Assembly: GCA_031271295.1 (NCBI GenBank)
Contig: JAISVZ010000174.1
Span: 1-35,742 of the forward strand
Length of the DNA stretch: 35,742 bases
Source of the DNA: Clostridiales bacterium
GTDB lineage: Bacteria; Bacillota; Clostridia; Lachnospirales; WQUN01
Reading direction: 5' to 3'
Shown here in pieces: positions 1 to 6,887 of this stretch; positions within the stretch are counted from its first letter, which is position 1, and every line of letters starts with the position of its first letter. A program made the translations under genes and the position numbers. The notes beneath the pieces were generated by a model, which searched no databases, was not told where the DNA came from, and was given only the letters and a program-made list of their open reading frames with translations.

Positions 1-263
1 ACAAAAAGCTCTCCGATAATTTTGCCGACTTCCGCGTCGGTTAACGCTTCCACAATTATTTGCTGCTTTTCCGCCACAATATAAGAAAAAACATCCGCCG
101 CCATCATTTTGGGAAGAAGACGGAATATTTGAATTGTTTTCTCGCGGTCGAGAAGCTCGAACGCGTCCGCGATATCCACCGAATTCATTTTTTCAATTAA
201 CGCATGAAGTTTTGCGGGATTAACCGGGTTTTCATTCATTAACTCCAACAATTTCTCAATCAT
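1..263 (-). CDS. mgtE: Magnesium transporter MgtE, N-terminal part (cut by window edge)
   Basis: The first 87 codons of a gene that runs off the left edge. The translation begins MIEKLLELMNENPVNPAKLH and continues with DIADAFELLDREKTIQIFRL and then LLPKMMAADVFSYIVAE. This is the helical repeat pattern of the cytosolic MgtE_N domain (DIA.A.E.L, FRLLPK, A.VFS.L). In the family this domain senses cytosolic Mg2+ and precedes CBS domains and a five-helix membrane channel, none of which are visible here. The start ATG at 263 has a good ribosome binding site (GGGAGGTG, 7 nt upstream). A sigma-A-like promoter and a GC-rich leader lie upstream. Function rests on the N-terminal domain only; proteins with an isolated MgtE_N domain exist (for example with flagellar or CBS partners), so identification as the full transporter is likely but not certain. 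Confidence 0.82.
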   Translation of the reverse strand, partial: MIEKLLELMNENPVNPAKLHALIEKMNSVDIADAFELLDREKTIQIFRLLPKMMAADVFSYIVAEKQQIIVEALTDAEVGKIIGELF

Positions 264-278
264 AACGACACCTCCCTT

Positions 279-337
279 GGTTGCGCGCCTTCCGAGCGGC
301 GCTTTTCCCGCGCACAGATTAGCCCTTAGTTGCAACC
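279..337 (-). other. Structured 5' leader of mgtE
   Basis: Between the mgtE promoter and its ribosome binding site the minus-strand leader can close a stem of GGTTGC (337-332) with GCAACC (284-279). Inside it a GC-rich hairpin pairs GCGCC with GGCGC (302-298 with 289-285). The Shine-Dalgarno sequence follows directly. At about 75 nt the leader is far too short for an M-box Mg2+ riboswitch, and I do not recognise it as any known class. It may be a small regulatory leader or simply a stable 5' end. Confidence 0.3.
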
Positions 338-351
338 TTTCCGATTCTCAA

Positions 352-381
352 ACAATAACACTCCCGCTCTGTTTTTGTCAA
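352..381 (-). promoter_or_regulatory. Sigma-A-type promoter of mgtE
   Basis: On the minus strand TTGACA (381-376) is followed after 18 nt by TATTGT (357-352). The predicted transcript starts about 80 nt before the mgtE ATG. The -35 is a perfect match and the -10 matches at four of six positions. Confidence 0.6.
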
Positions 382-419
382 TAAAATTACGAACGGATTA
401 ACCGAAATAACCTTGGAAT

Positions 420-439
420 GATGACAAAAAAATGTCATC
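420..439. repeat. GATGACA-N6-TGTCATC inverted repeat, copy 1
   Basis: A 7-bp perfect inverted repeat with a 6-nt A-rich spacer, upstream of the mgtE promoter. The same arms, spacer length and preceding GGAAT occur at 34532-34551 in another intergenic region. It could be a regulator operator or a small dispersed hairpin; I know of no regulator with this site. Confidence 0.4.
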
Positions 440-454
440 GTTACGAAAAAAGAA

Positions 455-494
455 AAGCGCCGGAAAGAGATGCAACACTAATGCTCCGGCGCTT
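455..494 (-). terminator. Intrinsic terminator of purL
   Basis: On the minus strand AAGCGCCGGA and TCCGGCGCTT form a 10-bp perfect stem around a 20-nt loop, followed by TTCTTTTTTC. It lies about 40 bp after the purL stop and separates purL from mgtE. Confidence 0.85.
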
Positions 495-534
495 ATTTGC
501 GTAGTACTAATTTCATTTTAAGCGGCGCAAATTA

Positions 535-3500
535 TTACCCGAAATACTCCACACCCGCCAAAAATATTTTCTGCTTCTTATCTCCGGGGATATTTTTGAA
601 AAGGTTATCCCCCATTCTTTCACAGTGCCCGATTTTGCCAAGCACACGCCCGTCCGGGCTTGTTACAGCCTCAATTGCGTAGGCGCTGCCGGTTGGGTTG
701 TATTTAATATCTGCGGATATATCCCCCGCGAAATCCGCAAACTGCGCCGCAATCTGCCCGTTTTCGGCAAGGGTTTTAATAGTTGCCTGATCGGCGTAAA
801 AGCGCCCTTCGCCTGTCGATATTGCCGTTTCAAAAATATCTCCCGCGTTTACGTTGCTATACCACGGCGAATTATTGTTAATTACCTTAACACGCGCAAA
901 ACGCGAAACGTGCCTGCCAATTTCGTTAATTTCAAGCGCTGCTATTGCGTTCGCATTCGTAATTTTGCCCTTCGGCAAAAGCCCCGTTTTTAACAGCGCG
1001 CCGAAGCCGTGAGATATTCCCAAAATTAAACCGTCGCGGTTTTCCAAAAGCTGCGCAACTTCTTCGGCTATATTTTGGTTACGGAAAAACGCCGCTATAA
1101 AATTTCCGCTTCCGTCAAAGCCGTCGCCTGTTTCAAACCCGCCGGGTATGGCAATAATCTGCGCAGATTTTATAAGTTTTTTCGCCTCCAAAACGGACTG
1201 CGCGTAAACTTTGGCGTTTGTGTTTTTTACAATAAATATTTCAGCCTTTGCGCCCGCCGCCTCAAACTGCTTTTTCATATCGTATTCGCCGTTTGTTCCG
1301 GGGAAAACCGGAATAAATACGGTTGGACGCGCAATTTTGGTTATTGCCTTTTGCCTTTGCGCCGCTGCCTTAGCTTTCGGTAAGACGGCGGCATCAGAGG
1401 TTTCTTTAAAATAATTTGTTGGGAAAACGCCCTCTAATGGCGAAAGCCAAACCGCAAGCGCGTTTGAAATATTAATTTCCTCACCGTTTATTTCAAGCGC
1501 AAACTTATCGGTTGTTTCGCCTATAACCGTTATGTTTGCCTCGCTTAAAACATCATCCGCGCCGCCAACAACCTCCAGCACAAACGAGCCGTATTTTTTG
1601 CCGTACAAATTGCCGTAATTCAGTTTCACGCCGTAAAAATTGCCGAAACTCATTTTGGCAATCGCCGCCGCAACGCCTCCCAAACCAACCGTATAAGCGG
1701 AAACGACGGTTTTTTCTTTAATAAGCTTGTTTAAAAGCTTCAAGTTTTTCTTAAACTCGTCCAAATCCGGCAGGCCGTTTTCATCGTACTTGGTTTCAAG
1801 CAGCACAATTTTGCTTCCGGCGTTTTTAAATTCCGGCGAAATAATATCCGCCGCGTGCGCGGTTGAAATTGCGAAGGAAACAAGCGTAGGCGGCACGTTT
1901 ATATCCTTAAAACTGCCGGACATGGAATCCTTCCCGCCAACGGAAGCTACACCAAGCTTCATTTGCGCGTAAAAACCGCCAAGCAAAGCCGCAAAAGGTT
2001 TACCCCACAAGCTGTCGTTTTTGCCGAGGCTTTCGAAGTATTCCTGGAAGCTTAAATACACGCCGTCCGTATCCGCGCCGGATGCCGCAATTTTCGCGAT
2101 AGAATCCACAACGGCTGTAACCGCGCCGTGGAACGGGCTCCACTGGCTTAAGTTCGGGTCGTACCCGTAGCCCATAACGGAAACTGTGTTGGTTTCGCCG
2201 TTTTCAACCGGAATTTTAGCGGCCATTGCCTGAATTGGCGTAAACTGGTTTACGCCGCCGTAAGGAACAAGCACGCTTCCGTTTCCGATAGTGGAATCGA
2301 ACCATTCGGCAAGCCCTTTTTGCGAGCAAATATTTATATCCGCCAAAACGGGCAGTAAATAGCTTGCGTCTGCAACCGGCTCATAACCCTTCGCTTCGGG
2401 GGATGTAACGTAAACTCCCGCCTTTGCGGTAACTCCGCTTGTATTTAAAAACTCGCGCGATAAATCCACAATTTTGTTACCCTTCCACACCATAACAAGG
2501 CGGTTATTTGAGGTAACTTCCGCAACGCGAACCGCGCGTGTGTTTTCGCTTTCGGCAAGCGCCATAAATTCGGCTTCGTCCTGTTTCGATACCACAACCG
2601 CCATTCTCTCCTGGGATTCGGATATTGCAAGCTCCGTGCCGTCAAGCCCGTTGTATTTAACCGGAACCTTGTCCAAATCAATTAAAAGGCCGTCCGCAAG
2701 TTCGCCAATTGCAACCGATACGCCGCCCGCGCCGAAATCGTTACAGCGTTTAATCATTTTCGCCGCCCGCGGGTTTCTGAAAAGACGCACAATTTTGCGT
2801 TCGGCGGGCGGGTTGCCCTTTTGCACCTGAGCCGCGCAAGTTTGCATTGCCTCTTCCGACTGTTCCTTAGACGAACCCGTTGCGCCGCCCAAACCGTCGC
2901 GCCCGGTGTTTTCGCCAACAAGCAAAACAACATCGCCCTCTTCCGGGCGTTTTCTGATAACGTTCTCCGCTTTTACCGCGCCAACAACCGCGCCAAGTTC
3001 CATACGTTTGGCGGCATAACCCTCATGATAAATTTCATTTACATAACCCGACGTTACGCCAATTTGGTTGCCGTAGGACGAATAACCCGCCGCCGCCGTG
3101 GTTGTAATTTTGCGCTGAGGGAGTTTGCCGGGAATTGTTTCGCTTAAAGGCTTCGTGGGGTTTGCGCTTCCCGTTACGCGCATTGCCTGGTAAACATACG
3201 CCCTTCCCGCAAGAGGATCCCTAATTGCGCCGCCAAGGCAGGTGGACGCTCCGCCAAGCGGTTCAATTTCCGTTGGGTGGTTGTGAGTTTCGTTTTTAAA
3301 CATCAAAAGCCAATCCTCATCGCGCCCGTTAACGTCCGCTTTAATTTTTACGCTGCACGCGTTTATTTCTTCGGATTCGTCAAGGTTAGGCAGTTTTCCC
3401 TGCGCTTTAAGGGCTTTCATACCCATTACCGCTATATCCATAAGCGACATTTTTTTCTTTACGCCAAGCTTCTCGCGCTCGGCAATATACATGTTGTACG

Positions 3501-4257
3501 CGTTTTCAATTATATTCTTATACGGGCCGTCCTGGAAACCTACGGATTCAATTTCGGTTAAAAACGTTGAATGACGGCAATGGTCAGACCAATAAGTATC
3601 TAAAACCTTTATTTCCGTTTCGGTGGGGTTGCGCCCCTCGTCCTCTTTAAAATAGGCGTGGCAGAACAGAAAATCCTCATCGGTCATAGCAAGCCCCATT
3701 GTTTTGCGAAGCTCGCGCACCTCCGCCTCGGATTTTGCGGTAAAACCTTCAACAGTTTTAACATTTTCCGCGTCCGGCATTAACGGGTCTAAAACCGCGG
3801 GTTTTTCAAGCGGCGTTTCGTAAGAATCCACCGGGTTAATGCAGTACTGAGTAATTTCCTGCTTTTCGTCTAAGGTTAAATTTCCGCTTAAAACAAAAAC
3901 CGACGATGATTTAACAACCACGTTTTCTTTTCCCGTTACCGCTTCAATGCACTGCCTTGCCGAATCCGCCTTTTGGTCGAACTGACCGGGTTTGTACGCC
4001 ATGCCGAAAACAAAATCGCTCGGATTTTGGGGAAAGATTTCCTCATATAAATAATCCGTTTCCGGGCTTAAAAAAATTTCGGCTTTGCATTTTCCGTATT
4101 CTCCGTCCGTTATGCCGGAAATATCAAAAACGGAAAGAGCCCTTAAATGTGTAACGCTTGTAATGCCAAGGTTTTCCGTAATGTCCTGAAGCATTTTTGC
4201 CGCAATGATGTTGTTTCCGGGTTTTTTTTCAATGTAAATTCTTTTAATTTGGTCCAT
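535..4257 (-). CDS. purL: Phosphoribosylformylglycinamidine synthase, single-chain form
   Basis: Purine synthesis step 4: FGAR + ATP + glutamine to FGAM. The 1,240 residues combine an N-terminal PurS-like region, the two-fold PurM-like synthetase core (ETHNHPTEIEPLGG, DPLAGRAYV and GGKDSMSG are visible) and a C-terminal class I glutaminase domain (from about residue 990, beginning FIPVFPGTNGEYDMKKQFEA). This is the long monofunctional arrangement found in many Clostridia and lactic bacteria. The glutaminase nucleophile motif, normally GICNGFQ, reads GISHGFG: Ser1082 (codon at 1012-1014) stands where Cys is expected. The later His and Glu survive in GHCERMG (His1211, Glu1213). Glutamine-dependent activity may therefore be lost, leaving ammonia as nitrogen source. 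I prefer the ATG at 4257 because GAGAGGG sits 9 nt before it, while the upstream ATG at 4266 abuts that site. Transcribed alone with its own promoter and terminator. Confidence 0.97.
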   Translation of the reverse strand: MDQIKRIYIEKKPGNNIIAAKMLQDITENLGITSVTHLRALSVFDISGITDGEYGKCKAEIFLSPETDYLYEEIFPQNPSDFVFGMAYKPGQFDQKADSARQCIEAVTGKENVVVKSSSVFVLSGNLTLDEKQEITQYCINPVDSYETPLEKPAVLDPLMPDAENVKTVEGFTAKSEAEVRELRKTMGLAMTDEDFLFCHAYFKEDEGRNPTETEIKVLDTYWSDHCRHSTFLTEIESVGFQDGPYKNIIENAYNMYIAEREKLGVKKKMSLMDIAVMGMKALKAQGKLPNLDESEEINACSVKIKADVNGRDEDWLLMFKNETHNHPTEIEPLGGASTCLGGAIRDPLAGRAYVYQAMRVTGSANPTKPLSETIPGKLPQRKITTTAAAGYSSYGNQIGVTSGYVNEIYHEGYAAKRMELGAVVGAVKAENVIRKRPEEGDVVLLVGENTGRDGLGGATGSSKEQSEEAMQTCAAQVQKGNPPAERKIVRLFRNPRAAKMIKRCNDFGAGGVSVAIGELADGLLIDLDKVPVKYNGLDGTELAISESQERMAVVVSKQDEAEFMALAESENTRAVRVAEVTSNNRLVMVWKGNKIVDLSREFLNTSGVTAKAGVYVTSPEAKGYEPVADASYLLPVLADINICSQKGLAEWFDSTIGNGSVLVPYGGVNQFTPIQAMAAKIPVENGETNTVSVMGYGYDPNLSQWSPFHGAVTAVVDSIAKIAASGADTDGVYLSFQEYFESLGKNDSLWGKPFAALLGGFYAQMKLGVASVGGKDSMSGSFKDINVPPTLVSFAISTAHAADIISPEFKNAGSKIVLLETKYDENGLPDLDEFKKNLKLLNKLIKEKTVVSAYTVGLGGVAAAIAKMSFGNFYGVKLNYGNLYGKKYGSFVLEVVGGADDVLSEANITVIGETTDKFALEINGEEINISNALAVWLSPLEGVFPTNYFKETSDAAVLPKAKAAAQRQKAITKIARPTVFIPVFPGTNGEYDMKKQFEAAGAKAEIFIVKNTNAKVYAQSVLEAKKLIKSAQIIAIPGGFETGDGFDGSGNFIAAFFRNQNIAEEVAQLLENRDGLILGISHGFGALLKTGLLPKGKITNANAIAALEINEIGRHVSRFARVKVINNNSPWYSNVNAGDIFETAISTGEGRFYADQATIKTLAENGQIAAQFADFAGDISADIKYNPTGSAYAIEAVTSPDGRVLGKIGHCERMGDNLFKNIPGDKKQKIFLAGVEYFG

Positions 4258-4308
4258 TAACCGCATCCCTCTCTTAAATGTCTATATTTAATATGCTGCA
4301 TATTCGGA

Positions 4309-4338
4309 ATTTTATCACGAACCGTTTAGTAAGTACAA
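4309..4338 (-). promoter_or_regulatory. purL promoter with possible PurR box
   Basis: On the minus strand TTGTAC (4338-4333), an 18-nt spacer and TGA-TAAAAT form a plausible extended -10 promoter. Just downstream AATTCCGAATATG resembles the Bacillus PurBox AWWWCCGAACWWT with two mismatches, and GGTTCG lies inverted to it inside the spacer. Promoter moderately supported; PurR control is only a suggestion. Confidence 0.4.
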
Positions 4339-4360
4339 TTCAAATTTTATATATGGGGTG

Positions 4361-6106
4361 TTAGTTTTCTTTATCCGGGATAAATATAACAGCTACGGTA
4401 TACTCACCCTCGTTATGAATATTCAGCGAGCTGTCTTCTCCGAAAATTATTTTAAGCCTCTGGTTTACGTTATGTATTCCAAGATGCAAAGAACCGTCGC
4501 CCTTAAAGCCGTAGCTTGGCGCAAGCAGTTTTTGCGCGGTTTCCTGCTCCTCGGCGGTCATAGGTTTGTTGTTTTTAACTTTTAAGCTTAACCCGTGTTC
4601 GGTTTTTTCGGCGCTTATCTCTATTTTGCATCTGTTTAGCTTTCCCGTTCCGTGTTCAACGGCGTTTTCTATTACCGGCTGCATTATAAGGCGCGGCACT
4701 TTAAAACCCATAAGGTCGCTTTGCATATCCTTTTTAATTGAAAGGCGTTTGCCGAACCGTTCGGAAATAATATACAAATAAGCGTCTACATACTTCATTT
4801 CCTGCTCCAGCGTAACAAGCGGGGAACTTTTACGGTCCATAGCGGCGTCGAGCATAGTGGATAACGCCTCTAACATTTTGGTAACCCTTTCGTTGTTGCC
4901 AAGGCGCACTTCCCAGTTTATTATTTCCAATGTGTTATTCAGAAAATGAGGGTTTATTTGGGATTGCAGCGCCATAATGCGGGCGTCGCGAAGCGCCAGC
5001 TCCTCGTTGTAAATATGGTCGAACTGTTCTTTAATTTGAACGGACATACTGTTAAACGAATCCCTGAGATAATTAAACTCTCGGTTTTGAATTCCGCCCT
5101 CGGCCGTGGCGCCAAGCTTACCGCCCTGAATTTCCGCAAGCGCGGAAACAAGCTTATCTATGGGCTTAAAAATATTTCCGTAGAAAAACCATATCATTAT
5201 GACAAGAAGAGGCAGGGTTAGAATTAAAAGCAAATACAAAATATCGTCGTAATCATAAAACACGTTTAAAAATGTGTTTAAATCCACCTCAACATTGTAG
5301 CGGATATCCACCGAATCCGTATATTCGCGGCCGCTTACAATAACCAAAGCGCCGTCCTCGGTAATGGTTTGTTCGCCGGGATACAGGTTTTCCGGGCGAA
5401 TATTATAAGGCTGCGCCGCAGGCATTACGTTTATGGCGGTATTGTTGAAATACACCACGGCGCTTTTTTCCCATATAATATTGCCGAAACTGCCGACAAA
5501 TATCTCCAAATTAAGCTGGGAGACTATTACCGCGTAAGGTTCAAAGTCCGAACTTACAATATTGCGCACCATATATACATTTCCGTTAACGTTAACAAAG
5601 CCTATTTTTGTATCCAAAGTTTTCGAAAGCTCAGTTACGGTTTCGTGTACGTTTCGTTCGTATTCAACAACGGATGTATATGTTGCGCCCTCCATTGTGT
5701 TAAACGTGTAGTAAATATTCGAGGTATCGGCTGCCAGAAAAATCATTGTTGTAAGAAAATAGTCGTTATACCGGTACTTATCGTCCAGGTAATCCTTTAC
5801 ATTTTTATAAAAAAGACGGCGGTTGCCGCTTTCAACATAATTTATGTACGCCGCGCGTATCCGTCCGTCATAAGACGCGGCGCGAGAGTCTGCAACGGCC
5901 TGAGTTAAGCCCCTTCTGCTGTTTACCGCCGCGCCGGAAATGGCGGTGCGAACGGATTCGTCGAAATTTCTGCGCACGCTTTGATTGGTGTAATACGCAA
6001 GCGGAACAAGGGTTAAAATCATAGGCAAAAGCCAGCATATGGTAACAATTATAAGCAGAGTGCGGCGCAGCGAAAAACCCTTTGTCCTTTGTTTTTTGGC
6101 TTTCAT
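4361..6106 (-). CDS. YesM/LytS-type sensor histidine kinase (orphan)
   Basis: A 581-residue membrane sensor kinase. Residues 15-38 and about 290-309 are hydrophobic membrane segments enclosing a roughly 250-residue extracytoplasmic sensor region. A HAMP-like linker (IFKPIDKLVSALAEI) follows, then the His_kinase family motif QSQINPHFLNNTLE with phospho-acceptor His387, and a C-terminal HATPase with N-box IENAVEHG and glycine-poor LHLGIHNVNQRL. In Firmicutes such kinases usually pair with an AraC-type YesN regulator and often control sugar uptake or glycoside use. No regulator gene lies next to it here, so it looks orphaned, perhaps through insertion of the adjacent island. RBS AGGAGG 6 nt before the ATG. 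The signal sensed cannot be read from the sequence. Confidence 0.94.
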   Translation of the reverse strand: MKAKKQRTKGFSLRRTLLIIVTICWLLPMILTLVPLAYYTNQSVRRNFDESVRTAISGAAVNSRRGLTQAVADSRAASYDGRIRAAYINYVESGNRRLFYKNVKDYLDDKYRYNDYFLTTMIFLAADTSNIYYTFNTMEGATYTSVVEYERNVHETVTELSKTLDTKIGFVNVNGNVYMVRNIVSSDFEPYAVIVSQLNLEIFVGSFGNIIWEKSAVVYFNNTAINVMPAAQPYNIRPENLYPGEQTITEDGALVIVSGREYTDSVDIRYNVEVDLNTFLNVFYDYDDILYLLLILTLPLLVIMIWFFYGNIFKPIDKLVSALAEIQGGKLGATAEGGIQNREFNYLRDSFNSMSVQIKEQFDHIYNEELALRDARIMALQSQINPHFLNNTLEIINWEVRLGNNERVTKMLEALSTMLDAAMDRKSSPLVTLEQEMKYVDAYLYIISERFGKRLSIKKDMQSDLMGFKVPRLIMQPVIENAVEHGTGKLNRCKIEISAEKTEHGLSLKVKNNKPMTAEEQETAQKLLAPSYGFKGDGSLHLGIHNVNQRLKIIFGEDSSLNIHNEGEYTVAVIFIPDKEN

Positions 6107-6189
6107 AATTTCCTCCTGTACTTAAAAATTCGTTCATTTTTGCGAAGTTTATGCACTTTGCGCATTTCCCGCAGTTTGAGTAGCAGTCC

Positions 6190-6283
6190 TACAAGAGTTA
6201 CAGGAGGCTCCGGCGCAAATATATCGGCAAGCGATATAATTTGCACCGAAGCCGGTCCGGTGTGTTCTTTGCTGGCAGAAACT
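6190..6283. repeat. Short palindromic member of the foldback repeat family
   Basis: GGCTCCGGCGCAAATATATC is followed after a few bases by its near reverse complement ending TTTGCACCGAAGCC, forming a stem of about 22 bp. The left flank (GAGTTACAGGAGG) and the right flank (TGTTCTTTGCTGGCAG) match those of the large repeat arms at 27082-28457, but the roughly 190 bp between the two stem halves is missing. It is therefore an internally deleted copy of the same family, lying in the upstream region of the sensor kinase. Confidence 0.65.
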
Positions 6284-6328
6284 CTACCGCACGGGAACGA
6301 AGCCCCTATTTAAAAGCCAAACACTTAT

Positions 6329-6362
6329 CCGGCTAATATCTCTATTCTTGACTGCGCTTCTC
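6329..6362. repeat. Left 34-bp inverted repeat of the accessory island
   Basis: Starts CCGGCTAATATCTC and ends TTGACTGCGCTTCTC. It is the reverse complement of 13911-13944 with three mismatches in 34. Together the pair brackets 7.5 kb of AT-richer sequence. Confidence 0.8.
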
Positions 6363-6887
6363 GTTTTCTGCCATCTATCGCTTATAAGCTTTTTTACTAT
6401 TTTAGCTGATTTTGAAGTTTTTTACTACTCTTTTTTAGTGAGCGGATATGGCGTGAGGGAGTAAAGTAACATTTTAAACACATTTAATTTGATGTAAAAA
6501 GTGATATTGATACCTAATATTTTTAACTTAGAATGAATCATTATTGCAATAAGTTTAAAATTAAGCATTGCTATAAGGGATAAATTGTGATATATTGTCC
6601 ATGATAACCTTCATTTTTTGTGAAAATAAAAATTTTACTGCATATCAACATAGAAATATTAAAGATTTTTAAAAAGAGGGTGGTTTTTAAAAAAATGTCC
6701 AAAAATTATCTTCTACATCGCAAGGGAGGTATGTCAATGGGTAATTAGCAACAAAAGTCAAATGTTCACATTTGCTTTAAAGTCATCAGAACGTGTTATA
6801 TTACTTACTGTATCCACTTGAAAAACGAAAAAAAGGAAAGGAAAGTGAAATTATGTTTAAAAACAGAAGCAATAAAATGTTTAAAAG

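Larger units (their letters stand above)
6107..6852. other. 746-bp intergenic region, left edge of the accessory island
   Basis: No credible gene. It holds a short palindromic repeat (6190-6283), the left 34-bp island repeat (6329-6362), then about 490 bp of AT-rich sequence before the giant secreted-protein gene. Within the latter, AAGGGAGGT at 6722-6730 immediately precedes a five-codon reading frame (ATG at 6731, stop by 6748), followed by a small hairpin with CAAATG/CATTTG arms at 6759-6774. No convincing promoter or known riboswitch was found. Confidence 0.6.

Noticed and set aside
625-993. Plus-strand frames of 60-180 codons opposite purL, the kinase, topA and other genes
   Set aside because: Shadows of GC-biased coding strands; no ribosome binding sites and arginine/cysteine-rich, non-protein-like composition.
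6265-6345. Possible c-di-GMP-I riboswitch (GGCAGAAAC, ACGAAGCCCC, CCGGCT pieces)
   Set aside because: Lacks the GAAA tetraloop helix, ACGCAAAGCC and receptor elements, is about 500 nt from the next start, and overlaps repeat sequences.
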